From assembly GCF_000344685.1 (NCBI RefSeq), contig NW_006920423.1, positions 560,719 to 624,718 of the forward strand: a stretch of DNA of 64,000 bases. The letters are read 5' to 3'. The notes under the pieces were generated by a model. The model searched no databases, had not been told where the DNA came from, and worked only from the letters and a program-made list of their open reading frames with translations. Made by a program: the position numbers and the translations under genes. How positions within the stretch are numbered: the stretch's first letter is position 1; the number at the start of each line of letters is the position of its first letter. Below are positions 34,756 through 46,400 of this stretch, in pieces. The stretch is from Gloeophyllum trabeum ATCC 11539 (lineage: Eukaryota; Basidiomycota; Agaricomycetes; Gloeophyllales; Gloeophyllaceae).

Positions 34756-35508
34756 TAACCCCGCCCCAAACGTACGCACTTCTCTTCTGCCCTTGCCGTG
34801 TGTCTCCATCTTCAAGAAGGACGACCCGGTGTTTCTACAGTCATTCCTGTGGACATTATCCTATTTCCGCCTTGATACTCGTGCATGCTACTCCGAAGGT
34901 TTATAATTGGTACCTTGTACTTTCTCTGTTCATCATAATTCACGTCTCTCGGCCCAGTCATTCTCCGATACCATTGGTTCATTCTGCATCTCCGCATTCG
35001 CATTCGCATTCATTCATATTCTAGCATCGTGTCATCCAAGCCATTGCAACCTACAGTACATTATACGTCTCATTTCCATCGGGTTTTGGTAATTCTTGCT
35101 GTATCATTAGTATTCCGTTGTCCCTTTTTATACGAGTACGAGTACTGTGGACGTTACCTGTTATTTTCGTCAATATAAGCATGTTAGTAAAGTTACTACT
35201 GTCAATGCCTTCGTCAATTACACCGAGTGTCGCCTGTTCGAGAAACTCAAAGCGTACATTCTCCACCGTCCCACAGAGCCGATGGCATTGACGGCCTCGA
35301 CTTCAGCTTCAGGAATGATATCCATGATACCCTTCCCCAGTAATATCATGCGAATATCGTATGCATGTGCCGGGTGGGCTTCTGCGCAGGGACAACTGAA
35401 GACACTTCAACGCAATGCGAAGGCAAATATGTTATGTCATTTGGTAGTGCCTATGACACTCGCAAGAAGCGTTTAGTCAAGTGTCTAACGCACTATGATT
35501 TGACAAAT
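34756..35508. other. Intergenic region, no gene recognised
   Basis: About 750 bp, AT-richer than the exons, between the coiled-coil gene and the inserted inverted-repeat element. Nothing else is seen. Confidence 0.45.
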
Positions 35509-35519
35509 GCGCGAGACAC

Positions 35520-35738
35520 AGGCTCCTAAACCATCCGTCCTTAGCGTTCTCGCTCCTCCTTTACTAGGGCGCACGTGCAGTGTTATATAATACAAATCTA
35601 TTTTTAATTTATTACCGGATACAGAACGAACAAGAGGAGGAGAACGCTATAGGACGGCTGGCACAAATGTCGACGCCGAGATCCCCGAGGCTGACTAAGC
35701 GGACGGTGGCTGAAGCCTCTCAGCAGCGGTTGGCGGGC
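35520..35738 (+). repeat. Left terminal inverted repeat (219 bp)
   Basis: Left arm of the inserted element; the reverse complement of 36020-36238 with one mismatch seen. Confidence 0.9.
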
Positions 35739-36019
35739 GATGTAGAGAGCGTCTCGACACCTACCTCGCTGAGCTCACGCAGAACACATATAAACGGGTG
35801 CTAAAATAGTTCAAGACCAATGCAAATACCTTTGGTATACTTCTGACACTCAGAGGGGCTTGTCTATAGCTATTATGCCTCTTCAGCCGGATATTCAGCC
35901 TTCGGTACTACTGATAACCATTGCATGAGTATACCATTCAGTTAGGACATTTTTACATTACTATAAAGTACACCGAGCGGTAAATCCCAAGGTAATAAGT
36001 TGTAAATGGTTGCGTGAAG

Positions 36020-36238
36020 GCCCGCCGACCGCTGCTGAGAGGCTTCAGCCACCGTCCGCTTAGTCAGCCTCGGGGATCTCGGCGTCGACATTTGTGCCAG
36101 CCGTCCTATAGCGTTCTCCTCCTCTTGTTCGTTCTGTATCCGGTAATAAATTAAAAATAGATTTGTATTATATAACACTGCACGTGCGCCCTAGTAAAGG
36201 AGGAGCGAGAACGCTAAGGACGGATGGTTTAGGAGCCT
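36020..36238 (-). repeat. Right terminal inverted repeat (219 bp)
   Basis: Right arm of the inserted element; followed directly by the second copy of the 11-bp GCGCGAGACAC flank. Confidence 0.9.
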
Positions 36239-36299
36239 GCGCGAGACACCGCTACAGAAAACGGAGACGACGTACACTCACTCAAAGAGAGCGGATTGG

Positions 36300-37231
36300 N
36301 NNNNNNNNNNNNNNNNNNNNNNNNNNNNNNNNNNNNNNNNNNNNNNNNNNNNNNNNNNNNNNNNNNNNNNNNNNNNNNNNNNNNNNNNNNNNNNNNNNNN
36401 NNNNNNNNNNNNNNNNNNNNNNNNNNNNNNNNNNNNNNNNNNNNNNNNNNNNNNNNNNNNNNNNNNNNNNNNNNNNNNNNNNNNNNNNNNNNNNNNNNNN
36501 NNNNNNNNNNNNNNNNNNNNNNNNNNNNNNNNNNNNNNNNNNNNNNNNNNNNNNNNNNNNNNNNNNNNNNNNNNNNNNNNNNNNNNNNNNNNNNNNNNNN
36601 NNNNNNNNNNNNNNNNNNNNNNNNNNNNNNNNNNNNNNNNNNNNNNNNNNNNNNNNNNNNNNNNNNNNNNNNNNNNNNNNNNNNNNNNNNNNNNNNNNNN
36701 NNNNNNNNNNNNNNNNNNNNNNNNNNNNNNNNNNNNNNNNNNNNNNNNNNNNNNNNNNNNNNNNNNNNNNNNNNNNNNNNNNNNNNNNNNNNNNNNNNNN
36801 NNNNNNNNNNNNNNNNNNNNNNNNNNNNNNNNNNNNNNNNNNNNNNNNNNNNNNNNNNNNNNNNNNNNNNNNNNNNNNNNNNNNNNNNNNNNNNNNNNNN
36901 NNNNNNNNNNNNNNNNNNNNNNNNNNNNNNNNNNNNNNNNNNNNNNNNNNNNNNNNNNNNNNNNNNNNNNNNNNNNNNNNNNNNNNNNNNNNNNNNNNNN
37001 NNNNNNNNNNNNNNNNNNNNNNNNNNNNNNNNNNNNNNNNNNNNNNNNNNNNNNNNNNNNNNNNNNNNNNNNNNNNNNNNNNNNNNNNNNNNNNNNNNNN
37101 NNNNNNNNNNNNNNNNNNNNNNNNNNNNNNNNNNNNNNNNNNNNNNNNNNNNNNNNNNNNNNNNNNNNNNNNNNNNNNNNNNNNNNNNNNNNNNNNNNNN
37201 NNNNNNNNNNNNNNNNNNNNNNNNNNNNNNN
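36300..37231. other. Assembly gap (932 N)
   Basis: Unbroken run of N. Open frames through it are artefacts. It lies between two inverted-repeat structures, a likely reason why assembly failed here. Confidence 0.99.
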
Positions 37232-37555
37232 GAGTGAGGAAGCAATGATGGCCGGCGATCCGGGACCACGGTCATGTGATGTGTTCTCCGTTGGTGGCCG
37301 GCACATTTATTTCCTGAGGCTTTTTCGAGATATATGCACAAGCATGATAAGAGCCCCAATTGGGTCAATACTCAGCCAGGGCACCCGGTCCATACATCTC
37401 AGAATTGCTATGAGCAGAATAATGTGGCATGTAATCTACGTCGACGGATTTCGTCCACATAACTAGCCACGGAAATTCTCGATGCCTTGCCGCGACCGGT
37501 GAGCACATCACATGACCGTGGTCCCGGATCGCCGGCCATCATTGCTTCCTCACTC
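37232..37555. mobile_element. Second inverted-repeat element, left part lost in the gap
   Basis: 37232-37283 is the exact reverse complement of 37504-37555 (52 bp), with about 220 bp between. The left arm starts at the first base after the gap, so the true repeat is probably longer. The right arm may continue past 37555. No transposase frame and no target duplication can be read because the left end is missing. It may be another small DNA transposon or a foldback element. Confidence 0.65.
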
Positions 37556-38967
37556 TTTTGGACGCGCTCAATCGAACGAACAGACGAACGGACGAACGAA
37601 ATAAGAATTGAGCAGCACTGTTGGCTTGTCTGCTCCAACGCTTCATACGTCTTATAATGTGCACGGTGGAACGTAAGGTCACCGGTGATTCTGATAGATG
37701 CGCTGCGCGCTGTGGCATTTCTGGCAGATCGGAGTCCGTGATGAAGCGCCACTGCTCTAATCGGAGTACCCAATCAATGATGCTCAATAGTCCCCGCTTA
37801 AAACCCTGTGTCCCTAGTGACGGAGTCAGGTCGGTGCTCAGTGGAGAATCGGCGATATATACCTGTTGGAGGATCGACTGATGGAGTAGCGCATTCGCTC
37901 ACCTTCGCTAAAAGGAACCCGAAAGACTTATTACCTCCGTCGATTGGGTACGCATGTTTATAGGGTCCTCGAAAGACGGGAGCTTACCAAGGCTATTCAA
38001 CGTCATGGGTGACTTCGACCTGTTGGATACCTCGAAACCGTCTTGCCGTAATCCGCGCAGCATTTCCACTTCTTGTTGATGAAAATGTATAGTATCACCG
38101 TCATGGAACTGATTGAACATATGTAACCTAGTTCAAGGTATACTGCAACACTATAAGCAGACGAACGCCCGTCAGTGTAAGCCTTCGTGGTTAATTACAC
38201 CGAGTAATAACTAACGCGTGTAAGTATATCGCGAACATGACAATGTTACAGGTAATGATGGTCTGAAGGCACGTCTCCGGGGGATTTTTGATGGTAACAG
38301 GTCCGTTTACCTTGTATGGGAAAACGAATACCAAAGTGGATATGTTTGGTTTCCCATGTCCGTGGTCCATGTGGCGACGTCCTCGCACAACTCGACTGCG
38401 TTCTGGCCATCTACGCAGAACTCATTTGGGAAAGTCTCTTGGGTGCTGGGAGGGCGTGCGAGCCAATCTGTAAGCTGGATGAAATATCACTGACCCCGTA
38501 TCTCCGGAATAACAGCGGCGGTATCATCTCCCATCACGTCATTCGCGTTTACACCCAATATCTACATGTGTCCTCTTCCTCTTCTGAAATACGGACTTAC
38601 TTTCGAGGCCGCGAGCCTTGAGAAATGTAGGGGCGGGTCTTTGACCCGTAACCGCTTTGCTGTGGACGCTAAGAGAAGAGTCGGGAGTCAAAGAAGACAC
38701 ATAAACGCCTGGCGCGCCCCCAGCCAATGAGAAGCAGCTCATCGTGATACAGGTCGCGCGTTCAGGGACCTAAAATGGACGGATTGATGATGGCAAGCAT
38801 CCATGATGGCACTGCCAGTTGCCACTCTGCCCGGGTTGCAAGGCCCCCAGCTTCCTCTGCTCCGTTCTCGTCTCGGTCACCGACCGCTGGTCGTCGTCCT
38901 ATAACATTCTTGAAGCCGTAGCGCTCTCGCTTCTCCTAATCTGGCCGCCTGGTGCTGCGACGCGACG
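37556..38967. other. Gene-poor interval downstream of the gap
   Basis: No gene is recognised. It includes a short GAAC/GACGAAC-rich run near 37570-37600. The last 100 bp before 38968 is probably the 5' leader of the next gene. Confidence 0.45.
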
Positions 38968-41900
38968 ATGCTGAGCTTCATGAATAGGGGGAACCGCCGC
39001 AAGGCGAAGAAGGTCGACATTGCGTCCATCCGGCGCCTCCAGTCGCCGCCCTCGCCTGCGTCGTTCGCGTCCCCGGAGATCGTGGACATCGTGGGCGAGA
39101 AGCTCGACGCGGACCAGGGACTGCGCTCGCCGCACGGCTGGGGTCGCGATGCTGTACCAGCGAAAGATGATGGGGAGGACCGGCTCGACTCACCTAAGGT
39201 GCAGCTGGAGATCTCTAGTGAGCCCTTATCCACGTTCTTTCCCCCGGATCTCTTGCGCGATAGTTCGCCTCCTGCGCGTCCAAATGTTATTGGTCAAGAG
39301 GCACGGCTAGCGCCAACCCGCAACGATAGTCGGCGCGCACTTGGTAGCGGGCCTCTGGATATCATGGTGATTGGTTCAGAAGGCGGTCAGGTAAGCACTG
39401 TTTGCGCCCGACCCGTGCCCTACCTCGAACACTCACCCTTAGTTGAGCAGCCTTCCGTACCCGTACTTCATGAGGAGGAACCAAAAGAAACCGTAATATA
39501 ATCCACTCTGTTCTCGAAATCTTCTCGCTAACGTTTAACAGAGCGCAACGCCACCGCGCAAGCTTCCCCCGGCACCGATCAGGATCCCCTCCGCAAGCGG
39601 CTCCAGATTCCACATCCATCGCTCCGCCTCCGAAGGGACCAAACAACTGCACCCCGACGCTACCAACGACGCCCCCTCCCAGCCGGGCACGCGCCCCGCC
39701 TCCTTCCACGACGGCGACGCCGACATGGACAACCTCTCCACGATCTCGGGTACCACTCTCGCACGCGCACTTATCACAAACTCCTTCATCCTCACGACGA
39801 GTGAGTCGCGGCACTCGCGCTACCGTAGCGGCGGGATGACGCGCCAGGATTCGGCGACACTCCCCAAGGGCGAGCACCCGTACATCAACTCGCCCTACTG
39901 GCGCGATCGACACATAAGCGCGAGCGGCGAAATTGTTCAAACGCCCGCGCCGCCGGACGGCGAGTCGAGCATCCCACCTGTACCACCTGTACCGACGCTC
40001 GCGCTCATTGACGCGAGGAGCAGGCCCGGATCGTCGGCGGGGGAGAGCGACCAGGAAGCCCCTACGGTGCCGCCCAATGCCCGGCGGATATCCCGCATCT
40101 CGGAGGCGCCCTCGCCGGCGCCTAGCACGCCCGAGCCGTCGACGGCGGCGAGCAGCGTCATGAGGAGCGCGGATGCCAGCGGCAACGGAACCTCACCATC
40201 GCACTACAACAGCCCGGGGCACCAGGATAGTACGCCGCCTTCGTCCGCGCCGCTTTCATCATCCCGGCTCCCAGCTTCAGGCGGGTACTCTGTCGGGTCG
40301 GGGGAGGACATCGGGCATATCCTGGATGACTTCCAGTTCCTCTCGCCGATGGGCGGTCGGTTTGTTGGCGCACCTAGCCCTGACCCTAATTCTGCGTCGT
40401 CCTCTATGTTGTCTGTGCCCTTGCCTGGGAGGCCGCGGTCAATGAGTCAACCGCGGGATTCTTCTCTTTCTGGTAAAGGTCTGTCTAACGTTCTACCTTG
40501 CTGTTCGGGTGAGGAGTATACTGACTTAGAGTACGCAGCTGTGTATACTATCAAACCTCCCGAGCTGAACGTTGTACGGACGCGGTCCGATTCTCGCTCG
40601 TCGCAGACGTCGCGTGACAAATACCCCCAGCGCTCCCTCAACCTGCTGCCCATCGGTGAGGGCCCGCGGTCTGCGGCAGCACCCAATACCCCCGACGACG
40701 ATACCCGCCCCTCGACTTCCGGCATCCAACAGCGCCTCTCCCGCATGGCGCGGTCCTCTGTTTTGCGGTCCGCCGCTGCGAAGCTGCCCCCTATACGGTC
40801 CTCAACCGACCCCGAGGAGCCCTCTCTGACGTCCCCTGACCCACTCGACACTATCCTGCTCCCCGTCACTCGTTCTATATTCAACCGGCAGCGCTCGGGC
40901 AGCGTACCCGATCCCATCCGCGTCGTCCGCGAGCCGCCATATTCGCGCGGGATACCGATTGACGAGGACACCGACGAGCACGCGAGTACGGCGTCTGGGA
41001 CGCAGCAGACGTTCCCGGAGACCCCTCGGATGTTCAGCCCGCTGTGGTCCGCGAACGCAGACACGCCGCCCGTGCCTGCTGTGCCGCAGGTGGTGCAGAG
41101 GGTTTCGGTGACGGCTGTTCCTTCTGCGTCGCGTGGTCTGCAGGTTGAGCGGCCGGCTCTGACTAGGGCGGCGACAACATCCGCCGCGACAGCAGAGCCT
41201 GCAACGCGGCCTCGTGTACCCTCTACCCCTCCTCCCACAGCGGATAACTCGTTGCCGCCTTCACCTAATACCCAGGTCATTGTTGTTCCTGCGCGAGCTG
41301 AGGCTGAGGTGAGTGCTTTAGCGGTGAGAACGCCTCTGCCGCCATCTCCGCAGCCCGAAGCCGCACTCTCTGCTCATGAGCAGCCTTCAGAGGGGTCTTC
41401 TTCCTCTTATCACGGCCAATCTTCATCTGAGAAGAGTCGTACAGTTGATGCACCCCTGGATACCCATACCCAACCTACGACTCCTAGAATCCATGAGACC
41501 CCAGCGTCGCCAGAGACCCCGGTATCTGCTCGCCAGCACGGCCTTCCTGCCCCGCTGCCCCGGCCGCCAAGAACCCCTCCAGAGGAGCCGTCGTTCATGG
41601 CCACGTTTGTCCCCCCTCCACCGTACCAGGCCGCCGTGAACGATCAGCCTCTTCGGGTATCGGCCGCTCCAGAGTACAGCCTGCCTCCTACGACCCCTGT
41701 AAACACTCGGAGGCAGACGAGGTCACGCCCGCCGCTGCCTATAGGTCCGCGAAGGCCAAGTCAGCATGTCGGCGGTCTGCACAATATAGCATCGATCGGG
41801 CGTGAGCGCAATGGGTCCGTTTCGTCCTTTGTCAGCAATGGGGCTCCTCAAGGGCAGCATAGGCCTGGAACGCCGTCCTCTTCCTCTATCAGATTCCAGA

Positions 41901-43146
41901 CCCTGCCTGTCCGATTCCGTGGCTACACTATTGATATGGCGAAGTGGAATTTCACTTCGGAGCAACTGCAGGGCATCGTGTCGAGAGCTATCAGGCACTC
42001 CAGTCAGGCTTCGTCGATAAGGCTCCTCTCACTCGATGTCCTCGACCACGAGCTACCGGAAGAATTGAGCAGACTGGAGACTCTTGCTGCTGAGCTCAAG
42101 ACACGGTATAAGCTACTAGCGAGGAAACGCACGGCGTTATTGGGCACTCTTACTGGTCAAAGTGATCACGCCGGTGCCGGAGATTATTCGCCACGCCACA
42201 GGACGATGGAGGATCTCACGGAAACGTCCACTTCCTTGGACCAAGTGGTGGAGGAGTTATATCTTGTTGCCGACCAAATTCAGCAGCTGAGAAGTCTGGT
42301 CGAGGTTCACTCCAGTAGTGCGCTGGCGATGGCTTTGCGAAAGTTGAACACTAGCTACGCCAAGAAAAGCGCTGAAGCCGAGTCCCTACGCGCTCGAGTG
42401 GCCGCTCTGGAGGCAGAGCGCGACGAGGCTTGGAAGCAGGCTGAAGAAGTTGCGCACGAATTCGACGATCTACAGGAGCGCGTGAACGAGACTAACGGGG
42501 CTCAGACTCCGTCATCCGCGAAGTCCCCTGGCCCAAGTCGCCGGTCTAGTCGCGTTCTGGTGGCTCGCAAAACAAGTCTGAGGGCCTCTAAAGCAGGCTT
42601 GCGTACGTCCGGCGGTAGAAGAAGTCAACGTCTTTCAAGTAGCAGTTCTCAGAGATTGAGCTTGGTACCTTCGGCCGCTCGATCGACATTCTCGATGGAC
42701 GATGTACCCCCAGTACCGCCTATTCCTCGACGTCGCCCAGGTATTGTTACTGCAGACCTAGCGAGCCGCGCTTCAATGGGTGAGACTATCCCTATACCCT
42801 ATTGAAACGTGCTGATCTTTCCCTCTTTCCAGGTGTTTCATCTGGTGGAACTGCGTTGTCAGCCACGAGGGATATGGTGGAGGCTCAATTGTGTGATATG
42901 TTGGGAATTGCAGTCAACGACTTAGGTCCAGATGGACGAGCTTCTAGACCGATGTCCATTGCAAGCTTAGAAGACGCTGCAAGATCGACATCACCCCCGT
43001 TGTCTCCTAGGCCACGTAGAGCTTCCCTGCCCGCGAATGTTGATGATCTCGGCAAGATCTACGACGCCATGAGTTATGACGTGAGTGAAATAAGAAATTA
43101 CTTTGCCTAGAGATCTGACCATTTCTGTCCACAGCCTGCCTGGTAG
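38968..43146 (+). CDS. Large disordered protein with C-terminal coiled coil, unknown function
   Basis: I do not recognise the family. Five exons (38968-39390, 39542-40472, 40539-42779, 42833-43080, 43135-43146) give 1284 residues in phase. The last exon is 12 nt and encodes PAW and the stop. The N-terminus (MLSFMNRGNRRKAKKVDIAS) is basic. Residues 200-900 are low-complexity Pro/Ser/Thr with many PPVPPVP and SP/TP motifs, so SH3-type binding is plausible. A more ordered part begins near FRGYTIDMAKWNFTSEQLQ and is followed by a long coiled coil at about 955-1105 (LETLAAELKTRYKLLARKR; ESLRARVAALEAERDEAWKQ). The end is again basic and Ser-rich. The 66-nt third intron is in frame and could be missed by gene finders. 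The layout suits a polarity or cytoskeletal scaffold, but that is only inference. Confidence 0.8.
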
Positions 43147-43400
43147 CTACCTCTGCCAGAGGGACGACAACCTTATTTATTGCGAAACGCGCTTATTTAT
43201 TCAAAGGCCTTGTTTTCATATTGTGTCATACCAAGTCACTCGTTACCATTCAATCGTTTCGCATCTGTCATTATCACTTAGCAGGGACTGAGGGTCATTA
43301 TGAGCATTAGTATAACATACTAGCAAATACAGCATCGGCACAGATACGTCGTACATACCAGGCAACAGCTACACTACCAAAATATGAGCGAATAAATACT
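43147..43400. other. Convergent 3' intergenic region
   Basis: 254 bp between the stop codons of the large coiled-coil gene (plus) and the cohesin gene (minus). AT-rich, with several ATTTATT-like stretches that may act in 3'-end formation. Confidence 0.5.
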
Positions 43401-46400
43401 TCAATGGCGAACCCTTTTCCGCTTGATCTGTATCTCGCCCTCAATGACAGGCTGCGATGGCGCTGACAAGTCTCGGCCATCTTCAGATTCCAAAGCTGAG
43501 CTCAATCCCGAGCTCAACTCCCCAGCGTCTTCTGAGCGTCCTCGTTTCCGCGATTGCTTAGGCGTCGTGTGGCCGTTCGTTAGATGGGGGAGTTCAGGCG
43601 AATGGAAGTCCCGAGATTCCTCGGCAAGCGGCTCCGTCTCAGGCTTGCGTTTAGACCGGGCTTTGGGTGTATGGACATCAGGGTCTTCGTTTTCGGATGC
43701 AGGTTCAGATAACTCTGATTCCTGGGCACTCAACTCGGCGCCTGTTGCCCGTGTCACCCGACGGGGTCGAGGTCGAGGTCGAGCATCCACTGTGTTCGTC
43801 TCCTCGACCAAACCTTCCACCTCATGCTCTTCGTCATCAGTGCTAACCAATTCATTGCTCTTGCCGGCCTTCTTTCTCCTTGGCTTCCCTGATGCTACCA
43901 GAGATAATCGTCAGTGAACAAGATTCATAGATTCAGCTATGATAGACTATCACCTTTGTCTTTGGAAGCGGACGTGCCAAGACGCTTCTCGTAGAGTCGG
44001 TGCGGCTCCCATGGCTTCGCGGTTGGGGAAGGCTGCACCTTAGCTTGTGCAAGGATTTGTTCCATATGCGCCTTTCTGTTCCACTGGATCAGTACGGTTT
44101 ATGGGGCCAGTCGATGAGACTCACATTCGCAGGGCATTCCTACTATCCATGGGGCTAAGGAGAGGAGTCAAGACTTTGAAGAAAAGCAGGGCCATGTTTC
44201 GACCCTTCTTGTTCCCGTTATTCTCGTATGCAGCTAGTCGTTTCCCGATCCAGGTTAAACAGGACAGGTGTACATCAATGACAAACTGGATATCGAGTCG
44301 ACGAACGATGGCAAGCTGCGCACCCCTCATGACAAAGCATGAAGAAAGCAGTTTGGCGAGGGCTACGGAGTGGTCTGCATTATGATCTACACCATCTAGA
44401 AGCAAGCTGAACGACTGTGGGGGGTTCGTGACAGGTTGTCAATGATGGATAATACGGACTCACTTCTTGGATAGCACGAGTCACTATATCTACTATTAAT
44501 TGCCCGTTGCCGTTAAAGAGGCCCTCCTCGCGAACAATGTCAACGATGACTTTGCAGCACACGTCGAACGATGGGCCGAGGCGACCGTAATGCGCGAGCA
44601 TAACACTGCTGTGATGGGCATGGATAGCGCCGGTACGGATTGCGCGGAGGAAAGTTGTGATGACACCGATGAAAAGATATTCGCGCTCCAACTGAGATCT
44701 GGACGTCGGTCTGGGCTCTGCAGTGGAGTGTGAGTGACGGTAACAGATACCCCAATGAAATCAAAGACCTTGTCTGCCATTCTTGTTGCTTTTCCCAGGT
44801 TTGGCTTTGCCTTTATTCGGCTCGTCCTTATCTTCGTCATCCGATGGTTCAGAGTCTTCAGCATCCCCTTGTTCATCCCCGAAGGGGGCTGACCCGATAA
44901 CTTCTTCAGAATATCGTTCGATCTCTGCTTGCACAAATCCCGTGCATCGGTACTGTGCTTCATCATCCAGGGACAAGGATAACGAAGCTGTGGGTAAAGC
45001 TGTTCCATCAGGTGCGACGGTCTGGACTGGACAGAAAAGAATATGGAGATTCATCAAATTTTGGAACGCCTGTGGAAATCCTGTAAGGATAAGTAGTATA
45101 GAGGAAGGACTGGACCCACAGCTCGCTTGACCCCCTCCATCGTGTTGGATTGGGTACCGACAGCGTACTCAAGGAGCTTTTCAAGAAGAGAATTGCGCTG
45201 CTCCCGGACGCTTTCACGGTATCTCAACTCTTCATCTGAAGGTTCAGAGGCTGCGGTCAATCCTTTTGCTTTCCAGACAATGTGCAAGGTAAGGATTTGG
45301 ATGGCCTGCTCGATCATCTACGGGCCCACGCGTCAAGCATTGTAATCACGGCATGTGTAGATGGCACTCACCGCTTCCTCTTCTTTATAGCCCAGTCTTC
45401 CTCGATCCACCAGGGCATTGATAATGTCCCAAGCACTACTCTGCTTCCCACTCTCGTCCTCCTCCATCCATGCTGTCATATTGCGCATGCCTGCAAAGGA
45501 AGCTAGGCGAGAGCAAGTCGCAGCAAGAGATAGGACTTCATCCTCGCTGAAGGAGGCAACTTCGAGCTCTTCACGACCTCCAACTATTTCGCGTAATGAT
45601 GAAGACAGTTCATCCTCCAATTCAAGCACCTTGGTATTGTTGGTATTTGAAAGACTCGTCCCGTCAAGAAGGTGGCGAATCGTCGCCACGGCAGGCGAGA
45701 GAACCGTAGGAGACGAGTGCGACAGGAACTGTTTCGTCACGTCGTCCCATAGGCTGGAATAAGCCTGCGTACTGAGTTAGCGGGAACGTGTTGGAGAGAC
45801 GATAAGAGTCGTACTGCAATCATTCGCATTTCTAAGTACATGTCCAGGTTCATGAGCTGCGGTATGATTAGCACTTCGCCTATACGTTTCTCATCCGTTT
45901 GATGCTTGACGAAGAGGCGAGGTAACGCTTTGATGAGGGCACGGGTGATGTCTGACACGACTATTTCCTCTTCACCCTATCATCAACAATCAGACAGGCC
46001 AAACCTCGTAGTCAGCATGACTTGCACGCACCTTCTTCGATCCGATAGCATCCGCTTTCGTTTTGCGGATTGCCGCTACTAGAACCTCGAGCAGAACACC
46101 TTCCTCGACTTCCTCCAATCGCCAGGTCTCGTCGACTACTGTCTCCTCCAAACCTTCACTCCCCTTATTTCTCCTTCCTCGGCTGTCCGGTGGGCGTGCC
46201 TCCGTTGCGGAATGATCAAGCAACAAGACGTCAAGCAAGGTCTCCCAATCCCTCACCGAGTCGATCTCGTCCCAAAGAGCCTCTACGGCAAGCGCAGTGC
46301 GGCCCTTCTGCTGAGCACTGAGCAGCGAAGCTATCTCCTTCAACCTCGGAGTCTTCGACCCTCCTTCGCCAGAGTTGACGCTCCGCTCTCCATCCTCATC

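Larger units (their letters stand above)
35520..36238. mobile_element. Non-autonomous DNA transposon with 219-bp terminal inverted repeats (Mutator-like)
   Basis: A 719-bp element bounded by inverted repeats at 35520-35738 and 36020-36238, which by eye differ at a single base (T at 35731, its partner C). Ends read AGGCTCCTAAACCATCC. The same 11-bp sequence, GCGCGAGACAC, lies directly outside both ends (35509-35519 and 36239-36249) in the same orientation, a target-site duplication. Long terminal inverted repeats with a 9-11 bp duplication are the hallmark of Mutator-like elements. The 281-bp interior has no transposase, so movement would depend on a transposase in trans. Near-identity of the arms and perfect flanks suggest a recent insertion. 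The short open frame repeated in both arms is a by-product of the inverted repeat. Confidence 0.88.

Noticed and set aside
33396..34815. Minus-strand frames of about 110-120 codons opposite the coiled-coil gene
   Set aside because: Shadows of a codon-biased exon; the plus strand reads continuously with consistent introns.
35580..36178. Two near-identical short proteins (74 and 78 codons) in opposite orientation
   Set aside because: They are the same sequence read in the two arms of the inverted repeat, not genes.
36163..37368. Open frames of 313-379 codons spanning the N gap
   Set aside because: They consist of unknown residues translated from N and carry no information.
40447..41280. 277-codon minus-strand frame opposite the large coiled-coil gene
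   Set aside because: No domain, skewed composition, and it overlaps a single continuous plus-strand exon of more than 2 kb.
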